Assembly: GCA_029935135.1 (NCBI GenBank) | Contig: JAOZKX010000185.1 | Span: 1 to 5,231, forward strand | DNA length: 5,231 nucleotides | Reading direction: 5' to 3' | Origin: Desulfocapsa sp. | GTDB taxonomy: Bacteria > Desulfobacterota > Desulfobulbia > Desulfobulbales > Desulfocapsaceae | The notes under the pieces: generated by a model | Seen by the model: only the letters and a program-made list of their open reading frames with translations | Databases searched by the model: none | Told to the model about the DNA's origin: nothing | Made by a program: the position numbers and the translations under genes | Part shown: positions 1 through 5,231 of the stretch, one piece after another | Position numbering within the stretch: position 1 is the stretch's first letter | Layout of the letters: each line of letters opens with the position of its first letter

Positions 1-900
1 CCTGGAGACAGTCCTACCGGCAACGGTGGAATCAATTTTTCGATTTATGGCCGCAAGCGTAGCGGGATGCGTGGATTGAATACCAATCTCAAACTGAAAT
101 CGTCCGGGCGGAACTGTTTCCAGAAAGAAAAACATCTCTTCGCTGAAACGATCAGGGGCAATCTCAAAATGAAAAAGGGTATCCCCCTCGTACTCCAGCA
201 CAAGATGCCACAAGGCCAGGGCTCGCTCGGGAAAATCATTAAATGTTCTATCCACAAACCGAAGGATTGTCGGTCGATGGGCCATGATCTGGTCAAGCTC
301 ACCTCGCACCTGTGCCATATCTTTATGAACAGTCCCCTGTTCTGCTGAGGACAGACAGTATGTACAGGAAAATGGGCAGCCTCTGGAGCTCTCATAGTAG
401 ATATTTCGATTCAGCAAATGGCTGGAAAAATCCTCTTCCCGGTAGGGTGAGACAAATGTTTTTTCAGGAAGATGGAAAAATGAGCCACCATAACCCGGTC
501 GTAGGGATTTCTCTATTAAATCCTTATAAAAACCCTCTCCCACAGCCTCCACGGCACCGTAAACAACTGTACAGAGTCCTTCGCCAACATTTTCAGCCAC
601 AACCTCTGCCTGGGGCCCGCCCACAATAAGTAAGCAGGATGGATACAGATCATGGATATCAACAATAAGCTCTTCCACCCTATCCGAGTTCCAGACTGCA
701 GCAGAAAAGAAAATTGCCTCGGGCTCTCCTGCCGTCAAACTCAGCAGCACCTCATAATAAGGATCACGGATAGTGAGTTGTAAAATCTCGGTGCTGACTG
801 TGGGACAGTGTGCCTCCAGTTCATTGCGTACATGAAACAGGGCAAGGGAAGAATGGGTAAATCGACCATTTATGGCAACAAGTTTACTATGCATAATCAT
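1..900 (-). CDS. B12-binding domain radical SAM protein (DUF4080-type), C-terminus beyond window
   Basis: Reading the minus strand from the ATG at 900 gives 300 uninterrupted codons running off the left edge. Residues about 5-140 resemble the Rossmann-like cobalamin-binding domain of B12-dependent radical SAM enzymes: a VAINGRFTHSSLAL start, a DPYYEVL segment, AIFFSAAVWN and the glycine turn LIVGGPQAE near 91-99. The radical SAM core follows: C175, C179 and C182 form the CxxxCxxC motif (RGCPFSCTYC) that would bind the 4Fe-4S cluster and S-adenosylmethionine. Downstream strands fit the TIM barrel (LRFVDRTFN near 213-221, FHFEIAPD near 243-250, FQFEIGIQS near 268-276). The pattern matches the family that carries a C-terminal DUF4080 domain, which would lie outside the window. 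The substrate is unknown. The canonical cobalamin DxHxxG motif is not seen in the expected place. An in-frame TAG at 912-910 limits the start; ATG at 894 is an alternative. Transcribed divergently from the gene at 1024. Confidence 0.93.
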   Translation of the reverse strand, partial: MIMHSKLVAINGRFTHSSLALFHVRNELEAHCPTVSTEILQLTIRDPYYEVLLSLTAGEPEAIFFSAAVWNSDRVEELIVDIHDLYPSCLLIVGGPQAEVVAENVGEGLCTVVYGAVEAVGEGFYKDLIEKSLRPGYGGSFFHLPEKTFVSPYREEDFSSHLLNRNIYYESSRGCPFSCTYCLSSAEQGTVHKDMAQVRGELDQIMAHRPTILRFVDRTFNDFPERALALWHLVLEYEGDTLFHFEIAPDRFSEEMFFFLETVPPGRFQFEIGIQSTHPATLAAINRKIDSTVAGRTVSR

Positions 901-919
901 GATGGCGGCCTAAATTCAT
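887..919 (-). other. possible 10-codon upstream ORF overlapping the radical SAM start
   Basis: On the minus strand an ATG at 919 is preceded by GGAG (928-925) at five bases, a better ribosome site than the one in front of the main start. It opens a ten-residue reading frame (MNLGRHHDYA) that stops with TAG at 889-887, inside the radical SAM gene and in a different frame. It could be a leader peptide translationally coupled to that gene, or a chance ORF. The evidence is only the ribosome site and the overlap. Confidence 0.25.
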
Positions 920-929
920 CGCCGCTCCT
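905..929 (-). promoter_or_regulatory. ribosome site AGGAG with adjacent hairpin ahead of the radical SAM start
   Basis: In the minus-strand transcript AGGAG (929-925) lies 24 bases ahead of the ATG at 900, too far for normal use. A five-pair GC-rich stem, GCGGC (925-921) with GCCGC (909-905) around an 11-base loop, sits between them. If it forms, the AGGA bases would be brought to about four bases from the start, a looped-out ribosome-site arrangement known from some phage mRNAs. The stem is short and the interpretation is inference; the competing reading is that AGGAG serves the small upstream ORF starting at 919. Confidence 0.3.
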
Positions 930-937
930 ATTGTTTA

Positions 938-966
938 TTCGCAGAATGGAAATTTTCTACTATACT
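938..966 (+). promoter_or_regulatory. candidate sigma70-type promoter for the peptidase/ChaN gene
   Basis: TTCGCA (938-943, four of six to the -35 consensus) and TATACT (961-966, five of six to the -10 consensus) are separated by exactly 17 bases. Transcription would begin near 973 and leave a leader of about 50 bases before the ATG at 1024. The region lies between two divergent genes, where a promoter is expected. The -35 match is modest, so this is a reasonable but unproven candidate. Confidence 0.4.
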
Positions 967-1023
967 ACCATAAGATCTGATTTACTGCGTGGGCGAATCC
1001 TTACTCAATCAAAAGAGACAACT

Positions 1024-4000
1024 ATGAAAACTGTCAGCACGAATACCCTTCCTCTTTTCCTGATATTGCTCTTCTTCACCCTCTGCTTCAGCAAAACCAC
1101 AGTGGCTGCAGAAAGTGAATATCATATTGAGATCAGTTTTCAGCCGGAAGAACGAAGCCTGCAGGCCAAAGCCCGCATACGCTTTCCTGCAGGAAAGAAG
1201 TGGCGACTGTTTACAGGAGGGCTCACTGTGCAAAAAGTCACGGTCCAGGAAGCTGGCAAGGAACCTTTCCATCTTCCCCTGCCCCAGGGTGACTCCATTG
1301 GCCTGTATGCCGGCAAGCTCAGTCAGATCGTTACGGTTTCATACTCCCTGCAGGTGCCCGAATCTGACTACAACAATCTTATCAGCAGTCGCGGTATTGC
1401 ACTCACTTCAGGCTGGCACCCCATTCCCGACCATGCCATGCAATTTTCCCTGAGAGCAAGCCTCCCCTCCGGATTCTCAGGGATCAGTGAATCAGACACG
1501 CTCCCCAGCCAGGAAAACGGGAGCTTCAGCACAGTTTTCTCCCAGCCGGTACAGGCCATCCATCTGGTGGCAGGTCCCTATCAGGTTGAAAAGACAGCAG
1601 TACGGGAAGGCCTCACCCTCTCGACCTGGTTTTTCATGGAGGATCAGGAGCTCAGCCAGGAATACCTGGATGCGGCCAAAACCTATATCCTGCGATACGA
1701 AGAAGAGATTGGCCCATTCCCTTACAGTCATTATGCCATTGTCAGCAACAGGCTTCCCAGCGGCTACGGCATGCCCACCTTCACCCTCCTGGGACAGGTT
1801 GTTCTTCGCCTGCCCTTTATTAAGGAGACATCGCTGGGGCACGAGATCCTCCATTCCTGGTTTGGCAACAGCATAGAGGTGGCTGCCGGTTCCGGAAACT
1901 GGTGCGAAGGACTGACAAGTTATCTGGCCGACTTCAGCTATGCCGCAGATAAAGGCGAGGGGGCAGCACACCGAAAAGCGGCTCTGACAAAATACCAGAA
2001 CTTCGTGCATACGGATAATGCAACAACCCTGCAGAGCTTTCATTCAGCAAGCCACAATCAGCCCATGGCAAAGGCTGCACGGGCAGTCGGTTACACACGG
2101 GGGGCCATGCTCTTCCACCAGCTGCGCGGCCTCCTGGGCCCAGAGCATTTTACTCAGGCCATCCGTCTCTTTGGCACAGGGTTTCAGGGCAGGAGCGCCT
2201 CCTGGAATGATATCCAGACTGTTTTTGAGACCGCCTCAGGACTGGACCTGGCGACATTTTTTGATCAACAACTAAAACGAACGGACGCACCTGATTTCAA
2301 CCTGACACAACTTTCCACAACAAACGATCAGGACAGCTCCTTTATCCATTTCACCGTGGAACAGACAAGCAGCAGCCCATATTCCCTGCAGCTTCCCATC
2401 CGGGTCACAGGTATGGCGGGAGAAGAGACCTTTAGCCGCAGCATCAGTGAAAAAACAACAGATATTACTCTCCCCATCTCCGGTCCACCTCTCTCCATCA
2501 GCCTCGACCCGGAGTATGACCTCTTTAGAACACTGCAGACAGACGAAAAAGCAGGCGTCTGGTCAGGATTTCTGGGTGCAGCAAACAAACTGATCATCAA
2601 AGGATCTGCTGCCGAGACAGCCAAGCTTGCCCCATTTTTGCAATGGGCAGAGCGGCAGGGCTGGACACTCACTGACACAGTCAGCAATCAGCAGCTGGCC
2701 GAAAACTCCATTCTCTTTCTTGGCTCAGACAGCCCTTCCTTCCACTCTTTATTCGGCAGCAGTGAACCTGCACCAGAGGGTTTCCGGCTACAGGTACACA
2801 AAAACCCACTGAACGAGCATGAAACAGCAGTACTTGTTACCGGCAGCAGCAGTGAAGAGACCAAGGCAGTTCTTAGAAAACTGTCCCATTATGGAAAATA
2901 CTCTTCTCTTTCCTTTCACAAGGGAAAACTCCTGGAAAAGAGTATCAACACAACTGACCAGGGACAGCAGTATATCCTCGAAGATCTACCCAAGGGCGGC
3001 CCAACCAGCAATATGAACAGCTTTGAGCAGATCCTCAACAGCCTTGCCGAAAAACGGGTCATCTATCTGGGAGAAACCCACAACTCACTGGCAGATCATC
3101 TCCTGCAACTTCGTATCATACAGGGCTTGCAAGCCAAGGGGGTGGAGCTTGCTGTGGCGATGGAAATGTTTCCCCAATCCAGCCAGCAGATTCTTGATAA
3201 CTATGTCCTCAAACAAACGGATATGGATGAAGCTGCCTTTTTAAAAGAATCCCACTGGTTCAAGGTGTGGCGATATGACTGGCGACTCTTCAGGCCTATT
3301 TTCAATTTCTGCAGAGCCCATAAAATCCCTGTCTTCGGCATCAATATCGAGAGAGATATTGTCTCAAATGTCTTTGCAGCCGGCAGCACCGACAAACTCA
3401 GCCAAGAGCAGCAGCAGACAATTGCCTCCCACAGAGACCTGAGCATGGACGGCTATGTGGACAGATTGCGTATTGTCCACGGCTTTCATGGACAAAATCC
3501 CCATGGAGACAGCAACGGTTTTGCAGGATTTGTGCAGTCCCAGGCAATCTGGGATGAGTCCATGGCCGAAAATATCAGTACAATCCTGCAGGACAATCCC
3601 CAAAAAACCCTGCTGGTTATTGCCGGTGCACAGCATACCCGCAAAGACTCTGGCATCCCTCCCCGCCTGCTACGCAGAATCGATGTGGAGCAGGCATCGG
3701 TGCTCAACCTCTATATGGACAGCCCACCAACCAACCTGAAACAACAGGTAGATTTTTTCTTTCTCGCTGAACCGCAATTTCTTGAAGCAAAAGGGAAAAT
3801 CGGCATCGTCCTCAAACCGGAAGAGGAAAATGAGATCCCGCAACTGCGAATAATCGGCATCAGTGAAACAGGAAAAGCTGGCCAGGCAGGGCTTGCCAAA
3901 GAGGATATCCTCGTCTCCATAGCCAGCCATCCGGTGCAAACCATGGAGGATATAGGTATCCTTATGATGAACTGTAAGGCAGGCGACAAACTTCAGGTCA

Positions 4001-4092
4001 CCATTTTACGCAAGAACGGTGCAGAGGATCCTGAAGAAAAAGAATTTACCGTCGAACTGTCAAACCTGGATGCGATCGCTCCCCATCCATAA
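1024..4092 (+). CDS. exported M1-like metallopeptidase / ChaN-domain / PDZ fusion protein
   Basis: A 1022-residue protein. The frame stays open upstream to 808, but ATG 1024 is preferred because it starts a clear signal peptide (K2, hydrophobic stretch 9-22, likely cleavage after V-A-A at 27-29), has AAGAG six bases ahead, and avoids overlap with the divergent gene. There is no lipobox at C21 (residue before it is Leu). Residues about 30-480 form a gluzincin peptidase: HEILH at 273-277 followed by SWFGN, zinc ligand E295, and likely catalytic Y357 in GYTRGAML. The usual GAMEN aminopeptidase motif is replaced by GYGMPT (247-252). Residues about 510-640 are unassigned, possibly Rossmann-like. 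Residues about 667-899 are a ChaN/Tiki-type domain: GETHN at 683-687, EMFPQ at 714-718, AGAQHTR at 867-873; the family includes haem-binding lipoproteins and putative metallohydrolases. Residues about 924-1013 are a PDZ domain (AGLAKEDILVSI from 955). It likely acts in the periplasm or on the cell surface; substrate unknown. Confidence 0.93.
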   Translation: MKTVSTNTLPLFLILLFFTLCFSKTTVAAESEYHIEISFQPEERSLQAKARIRFPAGKKWRLFTGGLTVQKVTVQEAGKEPFHLPLPQGDSIGLYAGKLSQIVTVSYSLQVPESDYNNLISSRGIALTSGWHPIPDHAMQFSLRASLPSGFSGISESDTLPSQENGSFSTVFSQPVQAIHLVAGPYQVEKTAVREGLTLSTWFFMEDQELSQEYLDAAKTYILRYEEEIGPFPYSHYAIVSNRLPSGYGMPTFTLLGQVVLRLPFIKETSLGHEILHSWFGNSIEVAAGSGNWCEGLTSYLADFSYAADKGEGAAHRKAALTKYQNFVHTDNATTLQSFHSASHNQPMAKAARAVGYTRGAMLFHQLRGLLGPEHFTQAIRLFGTGFQGRSASWNDIQTVFETASGLDLATFFDQQLKRTDAPDFNLTQLSTTNDQDSSFIHFTVEQTSSSPYSLQLPIRVTGMAGEETFSRSISEKTTDITLPISGPPLSISLDPEYDLFRTLQTDEKAGVWSGFLGAANKLIIKGSAAETAKLAPFLQWAERQGWTLTDTVSNQQLAENSILFLGSDSPSFHSLFGSSEPAPEGFRLQVHKNPLNEHETAVLVTGSSSEETKAVLRKLSHYGKYSSLSFHKGKLLEKSINTTDQGQQYILEDLPKGGPTSNMNSFEQILNSLAEKRVIYLGETHNSLADHLLQLRIIQGLQAKGVELAVAMEMFPQSSQQILDNYVLKQTDMDEAAFLKESHWFKVWRYDWRLFRPIFNFCRAHKIPVFGINIERDIVSNVFAAGSTDKLSQEQQQTIASHRDLSMDGYVDRLRIVHGFHGQNPHGDSNGFAGFVQSQAIWDESMAENISTILQDNPQKTLLVIAGAQHTRKDSGIPPRLLRRIDVEQASVLNLYMDSPPTNLKQQVDFFFLAEPQFLEAKGKIGIVLKPEEENEIPQLRIIGISETGKAGQAGLAKEDILVSIASHPVQTMEDIGILMMNCKAGDKLQVTILRKNGAEDPEEKEFTVELSNLDAIAPHP

Positions 4093-4121
4093 CTGCTAAA
4101 TTCAGTCACACACATAGCTCT

Positions 4122-4481
4122 ATGCAATCAAATAAAAAGAATAAGGGCCTGGTATACTCAACCGAATCCGGAACCATGTGCCCGGAATGCAGCAAGCCTG
4201 CAAAGCAATGCATCTGCAGACAACAGCAGACGATACCTCAAGATGGCGTTATCAGACTCATGCGGCAGACAAAGGGGCGCAAAGGAAAAGGCGTCACTCT
4301 GATCAATGGTCTCCCCCTGGCCCCTGCTGCCCTGAAAAAACTTGCCAAGTCCCTGAAACAAAAATGCGGCAGCGGCGGCAGTATCAAGAATGGGGTGATT
4401 GAAATTCAGGGTGAACAGAGAGATACCCTGGAAAAAGAGCTGCGTAATCTCGGCTACACAGTGAAACGGGCAGGTGGTTGA
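4122..4481 (+). CDS. yciH: YciH/SUI1 family translation factor (eIF1-like)
   Basis: The 119-residue product is close to the usual length of bacterial YciH. It begins with the family's LVYSTE segment (10-15) and carries the SUI1 domain at about 42-115, with the basic GRKGKGVTLINGL stretch (52-64), the KQKCGSGGSIKNGVIEIQG core (79-97) and an ending GYTVKRAGG typical of the family. Homologues bind the small ribosomal subunit near the P site and affect initiation fidelity; in E. coli YciH is linked to translation inhibition under stress. An N-terminal C-x2-C-x6-C-x-C set (C20, C23, C30, C32) looks like a small zinc-binding knuckle and is not part of the E. coli protein as I recall it. The start codon follows the previous stop by 29 bp with no promoter or terminator visible between, so cotranscription is likely. 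No clear ribosome site precedes ATG 4122 (CATAGCTCT), which may mean low or coupled translation. ATG at M19 would remove the conserved LVYSTE and is less likely. Confidence 0.95.
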   Translation: MQSNKKNKGLVYSTESGTMCPECSKPAKQCICRQQQTIPQDGVIRLMRQTKGRKGKGVTLINGLPLAPAALKKLAKSLKQKCGSGGSIKNGVIEIQGEQRDTLEKELRNLGYTVKRAGG

Positions 4482-4617
4482 GTATACTGTAGGCTGTTCT
4501 CTGCTGCTATTCATTTAGAACAAAAAATTATTGAATAAGATATGGAATAATATCTCAATACATAGTAATAACTTTCAATATCAATTCTAAACTAATATGG
4601 TTCTTTGCTGCCATATA

Positions 4618-4674
4618 AGCTGTAACACAGTCAGTAAATAAAATTGGCATTTCCTTACCGACTGGTTATAAGCT
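4618..4674. repeat. long imperfect inverted repeat overlapping the AsmA-gene promoter
   Basis: The central arms CAGTCAGTAA (4628-4637) and TTACCGACTG (4655-4664) are complementary at nine of ten positions around a 17-base spacer. Complementarity continues outward: TAAC (4623-4626) with GTTA (4665-4668), and AGCT (4618-4621) with AGCT (4671-4674), with only one- or two-base interruptions. The -35 box of the proposed promoter lies in the spacer and the -10 box in the right arm. If transcription starts just downstream the repeat is not transcribed, so a DNA operator for a dimeric regulator is more likely than an RNA structure. There is no T-run, so it is not a standard terminator. Confidence 0.6.
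4644..4672 (+). promoter_or_regulatory. sigma70-type promoter for the AsmA-family gene
   Basis: TTGGCA (4644-4649) and TATAAG (4667-4672) each match the -35 and -10 consensus at five of six positions, with an optimal 17-base spacer. Transcription would start near 4679, giving a leader of about 18 bases that includes the ribosome site at 4682-4689. It implies that the AsmA-family gene is expressed separately from yciH. It is the best promoter-like match I found in the window. Confidence 0.6.
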
Positions 4675-4681
4675 CCAATCC

Positions 4682-4689
4682 GGGAAGAG
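4682..4689 (+). promoter_or_regulatory. ribosome-binding site fixing a TTG start
   Basis: GGGAAGAG lies seven bases ahead of TTG 4697. No in-frame ATG or GTG gives a better beginning, and the hydrophobic N-terminus begins directly at this TTG, so the site decides the start of the AsmA-family gene. Confidence 0.6.
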
Positions 4690-4696
4690 TCTTATC

Positions 4697-5231
4697 TTGA
4701 AAAAAACATATCTTATACTTCTTAGCTTTATAATACTTCTTGCAGCTCTGTTTTTCTCCGGGGTTACAATTCCTCTGGATACTTTCGACAGGCGCCTTGA
4801 ATCACTGCTTGCGAACATTCTTGAGCGAAAAGTAACAGTTCAGGGACCAGTAAAAATAAAACTTGGCCTGCAACCTGTTCTCGAATTCGGGGGTCTTACA
4901 ATCGCTGACCCTGCAGAATGGTCTGATGAAAAGAATTTTATAACGGTTAAAAAAGCCAAAGGGCAACTTGACCTTCTCCCGCTCATACAAGGAGATATTC
5001 ACATTAACGACCTTGAACTTGAAGGAGTAGATTTACGCCTTGTTACCAAAACTGACCAATCGAACAATTACAGCTTCGGCTCCCCTTCTGAAGAAACTGA
5101 ACACACTCCGTCAATCCATGAATTGACAGGGCTGGATGCCTTACGACTTAAGGATATACACCTCAGCTACCTGGATGAACAAAGCGGTAAAAAATACCTG
5201 CTGACCATTGATGAAGCACACGGCCACGGAA
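4697..5231 (+). CDS. AsmA family protein, N-terminal part, C-terminus beyond window
   Basis: From TTG 4697 the frame is open for 178 codons to the right edge. The product starts MKKTYLILLSF, with two lysines and one hydrophobic segment (about 4-22) that would anchor it in the inner membrane, leaving the rest in the periplasm. After the anchor comes the AsmA pattern: IPLDTFDRRLESLLANIL, then RKVTVQGPVKIKLGLQPVLEFGGLTIADPAEW (about 44-75), FITVKKAKGQLDLLPLIQGDIHINDLELEGVDL (about 81-113) and LRLKDIHLSYLDEQSG (149-164). AsmA/TamB-like proteins form long repeating beta-rich structures that bridge the periplasm and are linked to outer-membrane assembly and lipid transport. Family members usually run to several hundred residues or more, so much is missing here. 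Leucine is mostly CTT and the gene is more AT-rich than its left neighbours. It has its own candidate promoter and inverted repeat upstream. Confidence 0.9.
   Translation, partial: MKKTYLILLSFIILLAALFFSGVTIPLDTFDRRLESLLANILERKVTVQGPVKIKLGLQPVLEFGGLTIADPAEWSDEKNFITVKKAKGQLDLLPLIQGDIHINDLELEGVDLRLVTKTDQSNNYSFGSPSEETEHTPSIHELTGLDALRLKDIHLSYLDEQSGKKYLLTIDEAHGHG

Larger units (their letters stand above)
4482..4696. other. AT-rich intergenic region between yciH and the AsmA-family gene
   Basis: This 215 bp stretch has no convincing ORF and is clearly richer in A and T than the genes to its left. It holds several short inverted repeats: TATTCA/TGAATA (4508-4513 and 4532-4537), AGATAT/ATATCT (4538-4543 and 4550-4555) and ATATGG/CCATAT (4595-4600 and 4611-4616). 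None is GC-rich or followed by a T-run, so I do not call a terminator after yciH. The right third carries the promoter and the long inverted repeat listed separately. Confidence 0.7.

Noticed and set aside
67..629. Plus-strand open frames of 93 and 105 residues, and a minus-strand 116-residue frame at 45-395
   Set aside because: All lie over the radical SAM gene in other frames; the minus frame from 900 carries clear family motifs and these do not.
640..662. DIHDLY in the radical SAM protein (residues 81-86) as the cobalamin DxHxxG motif
   Set aside because: It lacks the final glycine and lies in the second half of the domain, just before the LIVGG strand, not after the first strand as in true cobalamin-ligating proteins.
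808..1023. 72-residue N-terminal extension of the peptidase/ChaN ORF
   Set aside because: It overlaps the divergent radical SAM gene, has no family-like sequence, and would place the signal peptide inside the protein; ATG 1024 starts directly at that signal.
1081..1086. C21 of the exported protein as a lipoprotein attachment site
   Set aside because: The residue before the cysteine is leucine, not Gly/Ala/Ser, and a better signal peptidase I site follows at 27-29.
1492..2043. 183-residue open frame on the minus strand inside the peptidase gene
   Set aside because: It is antisense to a strongly conserved peptidase coding region that includes HEXXH and has no recognisable domain; it is a shadow of the real gene.
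4508..4616. Short inverted repeats after yciH as a rho-independent terminator
   Set aside because: The stems are only six AT-rich pairs with no following T-run.

Overview
The window looks like an ordinary stretch of chromosome from a Gram-negative bacterium. The envelope proteins (a signal-peptide protein and an AsmA-family protein) point that way. A sulfate-reducer-like member of Desulfobacterota is my best guess, from the overall protein character and moderate GC, but this is inference and no marker gene proves it. I see no mobile element, CRISPR array, tRNA or rRNA.

Layout: (1) Positions 900 to 1, minus strand: the first 300 residues of a B12-binding-domain radical SAM protein, cut by the left edge. 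(2) Positions 901-1023: a 123 bp divergent intergenic region with a possible plus-strand promoter and, on the minus strand, an unusual ribosome-binding arrangement. (3) Positions 1024-4092, plus strand: a 1022-residue exported protein that joins a gluzincin (M1-like) metallopeptidase, an unassigned middle region, a ChaN-type domain and a C-terminal PDZ domain. This is the most distinctive gene here. (4) Positions 4122-4481, plus strand: a YciH/SUI1 (eIF1-like) protein with an added four-cysteine N-terminal motif, 29 bp after the previous stop and probably cotranscribed with it. (5) Positions 4482-4696: an AT-rich intergenic region holding a good sigma70-type promoter embedded in a long imperfect inverted repeat. 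(6) Positions 4697-5231, plus strand: the first 178 residues of an AsmA-family inner-membrane-anchored protein with a TTG start, cut by the right edge.

The genes do not form an obvious single pathway. The exported peptidase/ChaN/PDZ protein and the AsmA protein both act in the envelope; the YciH protein acts on ribosomes in the cytoplasm; the radical SAM enzyme is divergently transcribed and cytoplasmic. I do not see a wholly new multi-gene system. The points most worth following are the multidomain fusion, the altered peptidase motifs in it, and the inverted repeat over the AsmA promoter.
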